Origin: UBA12481 sp012523435
GTDB lineage: Bacteria; Bacteroidota; Bacteroidia; Bacteroidales; UBA12481
DNA: 64,000 bases
Assembly (NCBI GenBank): GCA_028686135.1
Contig: JAQUCP010000010.1
Span: 1-64,000 of the forward strand
Direction of reading: 5' to 3'
Notes under the pieces: model-generated
Database searches by the model: none
What the model saw: only the letters and a program-made list of their open reading frames with translations
Told to the model about the DNA's origin: nothing
Position numbers and translations under genes: made by a program
Shown: piece after piece, positions 7,954-16,446 of the stretch
Position numbering within the stretch: the stretch's first letter is position 1
Layout: each line of letters opens with the position of its first letter

Positions 7954-8796
7954 ATGGCACATCATTTACTGGAAGGAAAGAAGGGGATTATCTTCGGAGC
8001 CCTGAATAATAAATCTATCGCCTGGAAGGTGGCCGAGAAGGCCCATGAGGAGGGAGCAAAAATTGTTTTAACGAATGCTCCTTATGCCTTGCGCCTGGGT
8101 GAAATCGACACCCTTGCTCAGCAAACTGGCAGCCGGGTGGTTGCCGCTGATGCTACCAAAGTAGAGGATCTGGAACTGCTGCTGAAGGAGGCCCAGGAGA
8201 TTCTTGGAGGCAAGATCGACTTTATCCTTCATTCCATCGGAATGTCACCAAACGTGAGAAAAAAGCGATCCTATGACGATCTGGATTATCACTACTTTCA
8301 ACAAACCCTAGATATTTCGGCACTCTCTTTCCATAAGTTGCTGCAGACAGCCAAAAAGTTGGATGCCATTGCCGATTACGGATCGGTGGTAGCGCTATCG
8401 TATATTGCTGCGCAGCGGACTTTTTACGGGTACAATGATATGGCTGAGGCTAAGTCATTGCTTGAGAGCATCACCCGAAGTTTCGGCTACATCTATGGCA
8501 GGTCTAAAAAAGTGAGAATCAATACAGTATCACAGTCGCCAACCTTTACTACCGCTGGTGGTGGGGTGAGGGGCTTTGATGGATTGTATGATTATTCAAA
8601 CAGGATGTCTCCTTTGGGAAATGCCTCCGCTGAGGAGTGTGCTGATTACTGCATCACCCTGTTTTCCGATCTCACGCGTAAGGTTACCATGCAAAACCTT
8701 TTCCATGATGGTGGTTTCTCCAGCATGGGAATGAGTGAGCGGGTGATGGGCTTTTACAATAAGTGCCTCGACAATAATCTACCCGAAGAGTGGTAG
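7954..8796 (+). CDS. fabI: Enoyl-[acyl-carrier-protein] reductase (FabI)
   Basis: NAD(P)H-dependent reductase of the last step in fatty-acid elongation. It has 280 residues and a Rossmann fold of the short-chain dehydrogenase superfamily. The N-terminus GKKGIIFGALNNKSIAW is the FabI version of the cofactor loop, and HSIGMSP is the SDR NNAG-equivalent strand. The catalytic pair is Tyr-x6-Lys in YNDMAEAKSLLES. The C-terminal substrate loop (SPTFTTAGGGVRGFDG) and tail follow the Bacteroidota branch rather than the Escherichia coli form. The coding region is separated from recN by 65 bp containing a T-run, and it converges on the PepSY-type gene after 7 bp without an obvious terminator. Confidence 0.93.
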   Translation: MAHHLLEGKKGIIFGALNNKSIAWKVAEKAHEEGAKIVLTNAPYALRLGEIDTLAQQTGSRVVAADATKVEDLELLLKEAQEILGGKIDFILHSIGMSPNVRKKRSYDDLDYHYFQQTLDISALSFHKLLQTAKKLDAIADYGSVVALSYIAAQRTFYGYNDMAEAKSLLESITRSFGYIYGRSKKVRINTVSQSPTFTTAGGGVRGFDGLYDYSNRMSPLGNASAEECADYCITLFSDLTRKVTMQNLFHDGGFSSMGMSERVMGFYNKCLDNNLPEEW

Positions 8797-8803
8797 TAAT
8801 AGC

Positions 8804-9361
8804 CTAGATATAAAGAAGAAAGATAGCTAGCGGAACTGCAATTCCAAGGATGGTGTAGGTGATTCCGCGCCATCCTTTGATGCTGTTTTTGCCCGATCTG
8901 ATCATGAACAGTCCTGAAATGGCAATGATAATCCAGGCTACACAGAAGATATCGGAGAACCATTTCCATACTTCACCCGGATTGTAGTGCAGCAGGTTAA
9001 CCTGGTAGAACAGAGGCCTTTTGTGGATAGTTTCCATCACACCGGTACCTGTCGAGAGGTTAAGCTCTAGATTACCATGATACAAGAATACCTTCAGAAC
9101 ATCAGAGGAGGAAAAATAGTGTTGCTTATACTCCTTTTTCATGTCCAAATCACTCAAGAGAGACACGATCCACTCTTTGTCGACCTGCTCTGGAGTTACT
9201 CGATCGTGTAAGGTTACGTCATACTCATCGATGATATAATTAGGGTTCCAGTCGCGGATGTGATTCAGGGCTATGCCACTGAGGGCGTAGATAATGCTCA
9301 TCCCGAAAAATAGGTACCCCAGATCGCGGTGTAGAATGTTGTTGAGTTTGCGCAGTTTCAT
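8804..9361 (-). CDS. PepSY-associated membrane protein
   Basis: Inner-membrane protein of 185 residues from the ATG at 9361; an earlier in-frame start would extend 42 unlikely residues upstream. It starts LRKLNNILHRDLGYLFFGMSIIYALSGI, the pattern of PepSY-TM proteins, in which an N-terminal helix is followed by a periplasmic PepSY-like loop and further helices. Membrane segments are at about 15-35, 135-155 and 165-185. Such proteins are often linked to iron or redox systems, but no such partner is visible here. The OB-fold lipoprotein gene lies 55 bp upstream on the same strand, so the two may be co-transcribed. Confidence 0.75.
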   Translation of the reverse strand: MKLRKLNNILHRDLGYLFFGMSIIYALSGIALNHIRDWNPNYIIDEYDVTLHDRVTPEQVDKEWIVSLLSDLDMKKEYKQHYFSSSDVLKVFLYHGNLELNLSTGTGVMETIHKRPLFYQVNLLHYNPGEVWKWFSDIFCVAWIIIAISGLFMIRSGKNSIKGWRGITYTILGIAVPLAIFLLYI

Positions 9362-9416
9362 TGGTGCATTAAGTTTTTGGTCCGGCCTGACCGGATTATC
9401 CGTATGAATGGGTTGG

Positions 9417-9953
9417 TTACTTGATTTCAGAGAGGGAGACGATCTCCATAGAATAGAAGGAGAGATAGTTTTTACCGCTTTCGGCAATGCGCTCTCGGTA
9501 TGTTTGGATCTGTTTCAACTGGGTTGAGGTTGCTGACTCTGGCTCGCCTGTTAGCTCCCCTTCATAGGTGTGTACAGCTTCCTTGACTGGTATCAGGGCA
9601 TCCGATTGAAGCTCCTCCTCCCAACTATTGAGGTACTGTTCGGTGATTCGTTCTTCTCGGAGATAGCCGGTAACTTTTACGTCTGAGCCTTCAAGACCTA
9701 CATTGAAGCGGCCTATATTTGATGATGCCAGAACTTTAAACTGGCTTTCGCCAAGAAAAAAGCGTTTTCCGCTTTCGCGACAGACATGAATAACTGTTCC
9801 CTCAATCTCGACCAGCTTGTCAACTAGTGCTGGAGCTTCTTCTTCAAGATTGTCCAGATTAATGGTGGTGGCGGGGTCAGTTTGACGGTTTTTATTACCA
9901 CAGGAACTCAAAATAATAACCATGATGAACAGAGGCAAGAGCGATATTTTCAT
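9417..9953 (-). CDS. Lipoprotein with a predicted OB-fold domain
   Basis: Lipoprotein of 178 residues with signal peptide MKISLLPLFIMVIILSSC and lipidated Cys18. Residues about 40-105 (KLVEIEGTVIHVCRESGKRF ... DVKVTGYL) resemble the OB-fold of DUF4920/tRNA-anti-like proteins. The remainder is a charged helical tail. A TAnnTTTG box lies 42 nt upstream. The function is unknown. Its partner is probably the PepSY-type membrane protein downstream. Confidence 0.7.
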   Translation of the reverse strand: MKISLLPLFIMVIILSSCGNKNRQTDPATTINLDNLEEEAPALVDKLVEIEGTVIHVCRESGKRFFLGESQFKVLASSNIGRFNVGLEGSDVKVTGYLREERITEQYLNSWEEELQSDALIPVKEAVHTYEGELTGEPESATSTQLKQIQTYRERIAESGKNYLSFYSMEIVSLSEIK

Positions 9954-9994
9954 CCCGAAGAATTTTAAAAAGAATTAGGATTCAGATCGAATCG

Positions 9995-10002
9995 CAAAAA
10001 TA
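9995..10002 (-). promoter_or_regulatory. Promoter -7 box for the OB-fold lipoprotein
   Basis: The minus strand reads TATTTTTG, a perfect TAnnTTTG match, 42 nt upstream of the ATG at 9953. No clear -33 element is seen. It suggests this gene is transcribed separately from the NlpC/P60-like gene upstream. Confidence 0.5.
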
Positions 10003-10032
10003 GCAATTAAACCGGGGTGCTTCTGGGATTAA

Positions 10033-10842
10033 CTATTCTTTAACACCTTGTAGCGATAGAGCGGGTATGCTAATGATGGTTCGCAGATGATGAGTATAGG
10101 TCAACCGATTCTCATTGTAGATCCCATGATGGTCGATCCGGTCGATTCTTACTTTCCCATACGGATGAATAACCTGGCCGGGAGCCATCAGAATTCCTGC
10201 ATGGCTGATTCCTTCATTCTCCTCTCCGAAAAAAAGCAGGTTGCCTGGCTTTGCTTCATCTAAAAAGTGGACAGATGTTCCAGCATTGACCTGGTCTTTG
10301 AGGTTACGACTAACCCGAATGCGGCATATTTTCAAAATAACCTGAATAAAGCCACCGGCGTCTATCCCAAACAGTGAACGTCCTCCCCAGACATAAGGGG
10401 TATGCATGAACATCAAAGCTGCTTTAGTTGCATCTTCTGCTGTTAGTCCATTGATTGGCATTACGGGCTGGGAATCAAGCTTTAGGGTTTTTTGACCGAT
10501 TGAAAAGGACTGATTATCTGGCCGATAGAAGGGAAGGCTGCTGCCAGGTAGAATTCTGTAAGGGTGTTCCGGTTTTGAGTATTCAAAGGCCAGGTGATGC
10601 TCCCGGGCAATAACATTCATGTCGCAAGCTTCCCTGAAAAAGGCTGGAGTAACCAATAGAATCCCAGATTCCTCCACCCAACCCCGAAAGTCGTCCCATT
10701 CACACTTGATGTAAAGCCAGTTCTCGCGAGTCTCTGTAACTTCAAATAACTCACCGAATAACAATACACTAGTCATCTCCGACTGATGAGATGGTTCGGA
10801 TCTGATGGGTAGTAACGTAACGGGGCAAATTCCCTTATCCAT
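10033..10842 (-). CDS. NlpC/P60-family protein with SH3 domain, catalytic Cys replaced
   Basis: Protein of 269 residues related to the gamma-D-glutamyl-L-diamino-acid endopeptidases (YkfC/dipeptidyl-peptidase VI type) that trim peptidoglycan peptides. The N-terminal third (about 5-65) is an SH3-like domain (SEMTSVLLFGELFEV ... GWVEE). The C-terminal NlpC/P60 domain keeps TPYVWGGRSLFGID and the catalytic His214 in SHAGILM, with a third polar residue near His226. The nucleophile position, normally Cys in DCSGF, reads DAGGF: Ala162 is encoded by GCC at 10359-10357. The frame is intact, so this looks like a maintained pseudo-enzyme rather than a decaying gene. No signal peptide is evident, so it is probably cytosolic. 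Confidence 0.85.
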   Translation of the reverse strand: MDKGICPVTLLPIRSEPSHQSEMTSVLLFGELFEVTETRENWLYIKCEWDDFRGWVEESGILLVTPAFFREACDMNVIAREHHLAFEYSKPEHPYRILPGSSLPFYRPDNQSFSIGQKTLKLDSQPVMPINGLTAEDATKAALMFMHTPYVWGGRSLFGIDAGGFIQVILKICRIRVSRNLKDQVNAGTSVHFLDEAKPGNLLFFGEENEGISHAGILMAPGQVIHPYGKVRIDRIDHHGIYNENRLTYTHHLRTIISIPALSLQGVKE

Positions 10843-10854
10843 TGGATTTGAATT

Positions 10855-10878
10855 TAACTTCGAAGTTACACAAATATC
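10855..10878 (-). promoter_or_regulatory. Perfect 14-bp palindrome beside a promoter-like box
   Basis: TAACTTCGAAGTTA at 10855-10868 is a perfect palindrome. It lies 12 bp upstream of the NlpC/P60-like ATG (10842). On the minus strand it follows a 7-of-8 match to TAnnTTTG (GATATTTG, 10878-10871). This is where a repressor would cover the transcription start. The operator role is inference. Confidence 0.4.
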
Positions 10879-10915
10879 CCTAAGGGGGAGTGATATTCCG
10901 ATGCTGGATAAATTG

Positions 10916-10923
10916 TAAATTTG
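10916..10923 (+). promoter_or_regulatory. Promoter -7 box abutting a start codon
   Basis: TAAATTTG is a perfect TAnnTTTG match that ends 3 nt before the ATG at 10927. A transcript started from it would have essentially no 5' leader. Confidence 0.55.
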
Positions 10924-10926
10924 AGC

Positions 10927-11412
10927 ATGGAAGCATCCTTTACCCGAACCCGGATTCCTGTCATGCTACTGGTTGCCATTCTGTCGGTTTTGACGGCCTG
11001 CTCCAAGTATGATGATGGCCCGTTTCTGAGCCTCTATTCCAAAGGGGCACGAGTGGGTGGTAAGTGGACCTTCAGCCGGGTGTATGTTGATGGGGCTGAT
11101 TCTACTGAACGGTTTTATTCTCAGCGGATTGACTTTATTTTCACTCGGGAAGAGGAGGAGAATTTATTCCTGTGGTACACGAATCTTGCAGCCACAGCGC
11201 CCACCCCGGATAATCCACGCATGGGGCGGTGGGCCTTCATTGCTGATAAGGATTCCTTCCAGCTGACCATCTACGACCGGATTGTCATGGACTCTGTTTC
11301 CGAGCACTGGAAGATTAACCGATTGTCATATACTGATTTCTGGTTGGAGCGAACCAACGAACAGGGGCACTTTATTGAATGGAAATTATTTAAATCCCTG
11401 TATGCTTATTAA
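10927..11412 (+). CDS. Lipocalin-like hypothetical lipoprotein
   Basis: Protein of 161 residues. The signal peptide ends in a lipobox (LSVLTAC) with Cys about residue 23. The rest is beta-rich (GGKWTFSRVYVDGAD, MGRWAFIADKDSFQLTIYD, WKINRLSYTDFWLER), as in the lipocalin-like lipoproteins common in Bacteroidota. I chose the ATG at 10927 over the TTG at 10921 because the TTG overlaps the promoter box. It is a single gene with its own terminator, and its function is unknown. Confidence 0.7.
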   Translation: MEASFTRTRIPVMLLVAILSVLTACSKYDDGPFLSLYSKGARVGGKWTFSRVYVDGADSTERFYSQRIDFIFTREEEENLFLWYTNLAATAPTPDNPRMGRWAFIADKDSFQLTIYDRIVMDSVSEHWKINRLSYTDFWLERTNEQGHFIEWKLFKSLYAY

Positions 11413-11437
11413 TTACCAGTTTTTTCCGGGATGATGG

Positions 11438-11486
11438 CTCTAAAACGTAAAAGCCCCGGGGCCGGGGCTTTCTTTAGGTTTTAGAG
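11438..11486 (+). terminator. Nested-hairpin terminator
   Basis: A GC-rich stem (AAAGCCCCGG 11450-11459 with CCGGGGCTTT 11462-11471) lies inside an outer 9-bp stem (CTCTAAAAC 11438-11446 with GTTTTAGAG 11478-11486). TTTCTTT follows the inner hairpin. The remaining roughly 185 bp to the ftcD stop at 11672 show nothing recognisable. Confidence 0.75.
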
Positions 11487-11671
11487 TTAGCGAATTGTAC
11501 TTCGAAACAGGTATTAGTTTTAGAAGAAATCTCTTCGCTCATACTGGCTTTCACCAGATTTCATGGCCAAAGATAGTCATTCTATTTAATAATCGAGTGG
11601 TTTGTGCAAATATCTGCGTAAAAATTTGCAAAAAACGCGTTAAAATCCTGATTATCTTTTAAATAAATACG

Positions 11672-13369
11672 TTATAATTTTTCGTAAACCTGTTTTAAAA
11701 CCTCCTTTTCGCGTTGGTTTGCGTGCTCAACCAGCTCCTCAGCGCGCTGAATAATGCGATTGGCAACCGTTCGATCATCAAGGTCACGGGCATTTATGCG
11801 CACATTTAGATAAGCCCCAACAACGGCTGCCCGAGCGGCCAAAGCTCCAACGCCCGCATCGGAAATTGAATTTGGATTGCCAGTTTTGGCCATCGCTTCG
11901 ATCACATCAAAAGAGCCATAAGCCAGTTCCATCACCTTTAGTGGAACTTCGGTAGCGTATTGGGTAGCTGCTTGGATTGCCTGTTTTCTGGCGGCTTTCT
12001 CCTTTTCATTGCCCTTGGGGAGCCCAAAGGCATCCATCACCCTGTTGAAAGCCCGGGTGTCCTCATCAACTAAGGCAGTCAGTGAATTAACATATTGCAT
12101 TCCCTTTTCAGCCCAGTCAGAGAAGATCTCCCACCGCTCATCCCAACCCCTTTTGTGTGCCGAAAGATTTGCCACCATCGTTCCCAGGGCGGCACCTAGC
12201 GCACCCAGATAGGCGGCTACCGATCCTCCTCCCGGTGCCGGGGATTCACTGGCGGTTTCATCAACAAAAGCGGATAGGGTTAGTCCGGTTAATGCTTTCT
12301 TTTGTGCTGAAGCCAGGATGTACTCGATGATCTTTTCCTCCGGGTTAAAAGGTTTTAAATCATCTAGTCCCAACGATTTAACGGCAATCTTGATGATTTC
12401 CCGCTCAGGGATTCCGACCGATCTTTTCTGTTTTTTGAGGTAGAACCGACCGGCGGCCAGCAAGGCTTCCAGCGGAACCAGTCCAACCAACTCCGAACCC
12501 GTAACCCGCATACCCCGTTCGGCTGCTTTTTTCGAGGCCTCTTCAAAGGCGACATGAATCGGGGTCACTGTGATGTCGGTTAGGTTAATCGATATCTGGG
12601 CAATCCCATACTCCTCAATAAACCACCCAATAGCTTTTGTCTTTTTTAACGTCCCCGGAATGCGCAAAGGCTCTCCATCCTCCCCCTTGACAATCGGTCC
12701 GGTGATAGGATCACCCTCCCTGACTACCCGACCGGCTTCGCGAATATCAAACGCTATAGAATTGGCTCTTCGCACAGAGGTGGTATTCAGGTTGATATTA
12801 TAAGCGACCAGGAAATTACGCGCTCCAATGGCAATGGCCCCGGTATGGGGAACAAACGTGGCGGGGCCAAAATCAGGTTTCCATTCAGGACTGCTCAGCT
12901 TTTTTGGAAGTCCTTCATACTCACCACTTCGTACATTCGCCAGATTGCGCCTTCTCTCCTCAAAGGCAGCGTATTCATAACAGTAAACCGGGATTTGAAT
13001 TTCGTCACCGACCCGTTTGGCCAGCTGACGGGCATATTCGGCTGCCTCGTCCATGGTCACGCCCGATACCGGAACAAATGGACACACATCTGTTGCCCCA
13101 AAACGGGGATGCTCCCCTCGGTGCTGACTCATGTCAATGATCTCCGATGCTTTCCGAATTGCCCTGAATGCTGCTTCCATCACCTCTTCGGGCGCCCCAA
13201 CAAACGTTACAACCGTCCGGTTAGTGGCTTTCCCGGGATCTACATCCAAGAGCCTGACACCAGAAACAGATTCAATCTCATGGGTTATCTGGCGAATCAC
13301 CTCCATATTGTTACCCTCACTGAAGTTGGGCACACACTCGATCAGTCTGGATTGATTAGATAGTTTCAT
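11672..13369 (-). CDS. ftcD: Bifunctional glutamate formimidoyltransferase / formimidoyltetrahydrofolate cyclodeaminase
   Basis: The last steps of the histidine-to-glutamate route that saves the one-carbon unit: the formimino group is moved from N-formimino-glutamate to tetrahydrofolate, then ammonia is released to give methenyl-tetrahydrofolate. It has 565 residues. The formimidoyltransferase domain (about 8-330) starts IECVPNFSEGNN and contains HRGEHPRFGATDVCPFVPV. The cyclodeaminase domain (about 365-560) has ESPAPGGGSVAAYLGALGAA. This fusion is known from animals and Bacteroidota. The start overlaps the hutI stop by 4 nt. The hutH and hutU genes for the first steps are not in this window. 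Confidence 0.95.
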   Translation of the reverse strand: MKLSNQSRLIECVPNFSEGNNMEVIRQITHEIESVSGVRLLDVDPGKATNRTVVTFVGAPEEVMEAAFRAIRKASEIIDMSQHRGEHPRFGATDVCPFVPVSGVTMDEAAEYARQLAKRVGDEIQIPVYCYEYAAFEERRRNLANVRSGEYEGLPKKLSSPEWKPDFGPATFVPHTGAIAIGARNFLVAYNINLNTTSVRRANSIAFDIREAGRVVREGDPITGPIVKGEDGEPLRIPGTLKKTKAIGWFIEEYGIAQISINLTDITVTPIHVAFEEASKKAAERGMRVTGSELVGLVPLEALLAAGRFYLKKQKRSVGIPEREIIKIAVKSLGLDDLKPFNPEEKIIEYILASAQKKALTGLTLSAFVDETASESPAPGGGSVAAYLGALGAALGTMVANLSAHKRGWDERWEIFSDWAEKGMQYVNSLTALVDEDTRAFNRVMDAFGLPKGNEKEKAARKQAIQAATQYATEVPLKVMELAYGSFDVIEAMAKTGNPNSISDAGVGALAARAAVVGAYLNVRINARDLDDRTVANRIIQRAEELVEHANQREKEVLKQVYEKL

Positions 13370-14607
13370 AAGGAATTGATATAGTTGCCGTTAATAATCA
13401 CTGATTCGATCAGATTGCTTCCATAGCTGTACGGTAGGAATTCATAGCTTGGTACTGGTTTAGTTATCAAGATGTTGGCCGGTTTGCCCCGGCTGATGCT
13501 TCCCATCGTATCGGACAGACCCATAGCGTAGGCTGAGTTGATGGTTGCTGCATTGATGGCTTCGGAGGGTAACATTTTCAGGCAGATGCAGGCTAATGAC
13601 AAGACCATCATCATATTTCCGGAGGGAGAAGAGCCTGGATTATAGTCTGAAGCCAGGGCAATGGGCAAGCCCGATTCAATCATTTTACGGGCTGGAGGCC
13701 AGGGTAAGCCCAGAAAGAATGCTGCGCCTGGTAGCAGAGTTGGCATGGTGTCCGACTCTTTCAAATGGTTGATTTCCTCATCGCCGGTAAACTCCAGGTG
13801 ATCAACCGATAAGGCTGAATATGCCACACCAGCTTGAATGCCACCAGTATATCCCATTTCGTTGGCATGAATCTTAGGCACCATGCCCACCTTGGCAGCT
13901 GCTTCCAGAATTTTTGCTGTCTCCTCAGGAGTGAAAAATCCCTGATCACAAAAGACATCAACATAATCCGCCAGGCCCTCGGCAGCCACTGCCGGGATCA
14001 TCTCCCGAACAATCAGATCGACATACGCACTCTGGCGACCACGATACTCCGGTGGGACTGCATGAGCCCCCAAAAAAGTGGCTTTTACAGTCAGTGGTGC
14101 TGTTTCTTTAATGCGACGAATTACCCGAAGCATTTTTAATTCCGACTCGGTATCAAGCCCATAACCACTTTTGATTTCTACCGCAGCGGTTCCCAATGAC
14201 ATGATCTCCTTAATCCGATGCATGGCATCGTTATAAAGTTGATCTTCACTTGTTTGCCTCAGTTTGACCGAGCTATTCAAAATGCCGCCACCCCGCCGCG
14301 CGATCTCCTCATAGCTCAGTCCGCGGATCCGGTCGACGAACTCCTGCTCACGGCTTCCAGCATAAACCAGATGGGTGTGCGAGTCGCAAAATGCTGGCAT
14401 AACAACCCGGCCAGCGGCATCGCGAACCGTGCATTCCAACTGGGGCATTGCAGTCATCGGGCCATAACCGGCAATCTTCCCCTCCTGAATGTGCAACCAC
14501 GCATCCGTTAACATAGGCAATTGAGCCATGGCAGCTCCGGATACCTGTTTTGGGTTCTCTTCGCGAACCTGTAATAATTGTCGTATGTTTTTGATTAGTA
14601 ATTCCAT
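13366..14607 (-). CDS. hutI: Imidazolonepropionase (HutI)
   Basis: Metal-dependent amidohydrolase that opens 4-imidazolone-5-propionate to N-formimino-glutamate, the substrate of the neighbouring FtcD. It has 413 residues from ATG 14607, which is the family length; an upstream in-frame start adds 13 unlikely residues. The metal site is visible as HTH in CDSHTHLVYAGSREQEF, a later His in KIHANEMGYTGG and an Asp in ASDYNPGSSPSGNM. It overlaps ftcD by ATGA and follows pepP after 2 nt, so the three genes are translationally linked. Confidence 0.95.
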   Translation of the reverse strand: MELLIKNIRQLLQVREENPKQVSGAAMAQLPMLTDAWLHIQEGKIAGYGPMTAMPQLECTVRDAAGRVVMPAFCDSHTHLVYAGSREQEFVDRIRGLSYEEIARRGGGILNSSVKLRQTSEDQLYNDAMHRIKEIMSLGTAAVEIKSGYGLDTESELKMLRVIRRIKETAPLTVKATFLGAHAVPPEYRGRQSAYVDLIVREMIPAVAAEGLADYVDVFCDQGFFTPEETAKILEAAAKVGMVPKIHANEMGYTGGIQAGVAYSALSVDHLEFTGDEEINHLKESDTMPTLLPGAAFFLGLPWPPARKMIESGLPIALASDYNPGSSPSGNMMMVLSLACICLKMLPSEAINAATINSAYAMGLSDTMGSISRGKPANILITKPVPSYEFLPYSYGSNLIESVIINGNYINSL

Positions 14608-14609
14608 AG

Positions 14610-16415
14610 CTATCGTTTTAATGCTTCGGTAGCATCTTCGAGCCACTTTCGAACCGGCTCCTCCAATCGCGGAGTGAGCTTTTCTCTGACTGTTTTATGA
14701 TAGTTGTCTATCCAAGAAATCTCATCAGATGAAAGTAGTGCGGTGTCGATCAGCTCCCGGTTAATGGGGACCAGTGTAAGGGTTTCAAATCGATAGAAGG
14801 TTCCAAAAGGGGTATTCAGATCGGGGACCACTAAGATCATATTTTCTGTTCTAACGCCATGGGATCCTTCAACGTAAAAGCCGGGTTCCACCGTGACTAC
14901 CATACCCGGATCCAGCGTTACCTGCATATAACCAGATGCTGAAGTGCCGATGGTCTGCGGGCCTTCGTGGACGTTGAGGAAGGAACCTACTCCGTGACCA
15001 GTACCGTGGCCGTAGTTGTAGCCTTCTTTCCAGAGCGGAAGCCTGGCAAGGATATCAAGTTGATAACCACGGGTTCCGGAAGGAAACCGAGCCATGGATA
15101 ATCCGAGTGTTCCTTTAAGTGCCAGGGTGAAATCCCGTTTTTGTTCCGGAGTAGGAGTTCCCATGGCAATCGTCCGGGTGGTATCGGTCGTTCCACCTAA
15201 ATACTGACCTCCTGAGTCAAGCAGATAAACGCCAACCGGCCCTGCCTGAATGGATGTTTCGTCCGTTACACTATAATGAACCACGGCGCCATGATGACCG
15301 AATGAAGAGATCGGATGAAAACTCTCCCCCCGGTAATCCTCCTGTAAAGAGCGGAAATGGGCTATACTCCGGGCGATCCCGATCTCTGTTAATACTTCTT
15401 TATGAGCCAGTTTGTCCGAAATATCATAAAGAGTATTCACCCAAGCTACCCCGTCGCGAATCATCACCTCCTTTAAATTCGCAATCTCAGTGTCATTTTT
15501 AATGGCTTTCAGTGCAGTGGTGAAATTCATTCCTTCGCGGATGAAGGCCCTGGATGCAATAGCTTCAAATAGTGCACCGTTGGTTTTCTCCGGAGCTAGT
15601 GCAACTGTGGATCCTTCTGGGATGGTCAGGAGAATTTTTTCAATCTGATCGTACGGCTCAAGCCGAATGCCATCAGCTGTCAGACTAGACGAGACCTCTT
15701 CCGTGACTTTCTTCTGGTCGATAAACAAGATCGCATCATTTTGTCCAACCAAAGCATAAGCGATAAAAACAGGGCAGAACGGAATATCGTCACCACGCAG
15801 ATTATAGAGCCAGGCTATCTCATCAAGAGGTGTAATAATCAGATAATCAGAGTTTTGTTTACGAAGTTCTTCCCGGACCTTTTGAAGCTTTTCAATTCGG
15901 GAGGCTCCTGCGAACCTTACCGGATGTTCGAACACCGGATTCATTGGTAGGGGTGTCCGGTTCGTCCAGATCTGGCTAATCAGATCGGCAGCGGTTTCTA
16001 ATTGGATACCCGATTCTGCTAAGGTATCAATCAGGTGGCGGATCAAGGAGACAGAAAAGAAACGGCTATCCAGGCCCACGATAGATCCCGGAGCGAGAGT
16101 CTCTTTCAACCAATCAATGTATTCAGGGGTGTGAGGAATTCGTAGTTTGACCAGCTGGATTGCACATCCGTCAAGTTGTTCCTCGGCTTGAAGGAAATAG
16201 CGGGAATCAGTCCATAATCCGGAAAACTTCGGGGTAAGAACTACGGTGCCTGCTGAGCCAGTAAATCCGGATATCCATTCCCGGAATTTCCAATGCTCGG
16301 CCAGGTATTCACTTTGATGAGGATCGCTTCCAGGAATGATATAAGCATCCAAGCCTGCCTCCTTCATCTGTTTTAAGATCAGCTGAATATGTTTGTCTCT
16401 GAGGTCTTTGTCCAT
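14610..16415 (-). CDS. Xaa-Pro aminopeptidase, long M24B form
   Basis: Removes N-terminal residues that precede proline. At 601 residues it is the three-domain form (X-prolyl aminopeptidase 1 type), with two creatinase-like N-terminal domains (WTDSRYFLQAEEQL about residue 70) and a C-terminal pita-bread catalytic domain (about 310-540). Dinuclear-metal ligands are visible: the two Asp in LLDSGGQYLGGTTDTTRT, the His in GHGTGHGVGSFLNVHEGP, and the two Glu in VTVEPGFY and VRTENMILV. No signal peptide is present. It lies between the DUF819 gene and hutI in the minus-strand run. Confidence 0.93.
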   Translation of the reverse strand: MDKDLRDKHIQLILKQMKEAGLDAYIIPGSDPHQSEYLAEHWKFREWISGFTGSAGTVVLTPKFSGLWTDSRYFLQAEEQLDGCAIQLVKLRIPHTPEYIDWLKETLAPGSIVGLDSRFFSVSLIRHLIDTLAESGIQLETAADLISQIWTNRTPLPMNPVFEHPVRFAGASRIEKLQKVREELRKQNSDYLIITPLDEIAWLYNLRGDDIPFCPVFIAYALVGQNDAILFIDQKKVTEEVSSSLTADGIRLEPYDQIEKILLTIPEGSTVALAPEKTNGALFEAIASRAFIREGMNFTTALKAIKNDTEIANLKEVMIRDGVAWVNTLYDISDKLAHKEVLTEIGIARSIAHFRSLQEDYRGESFHPISSFGHHGAVVHYSVTDETSIQAGPVGVYLLDSGGQYLGGTTDTTRTIAMGTPTPEQKRDFTLALKGTLGLSMARFPSGTRGYQLDILARLPLWKEGYNYGHGTGHGVGSFLNVHEGPQTIGTSASGYMQVTLDPGMVVTVEPGFYVEGSHGVRTENMILVVPDLNTPFGTFYRFETLTLVPINRELIDTALLSSDEISWIDNYHKTVREKLTPRLEEPVRKWLEDATEALKR

Positions 16416-16446
16416 CTTTATTTATTTAATGATTGTTTAAAACGAG

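Noticed and set aside
12845..13363. A plus-strand ORF of 172 codons antisense to ftcD.
   Set aside because: It is the shadow of the strongly conserved ftcD frame and shows no domain.
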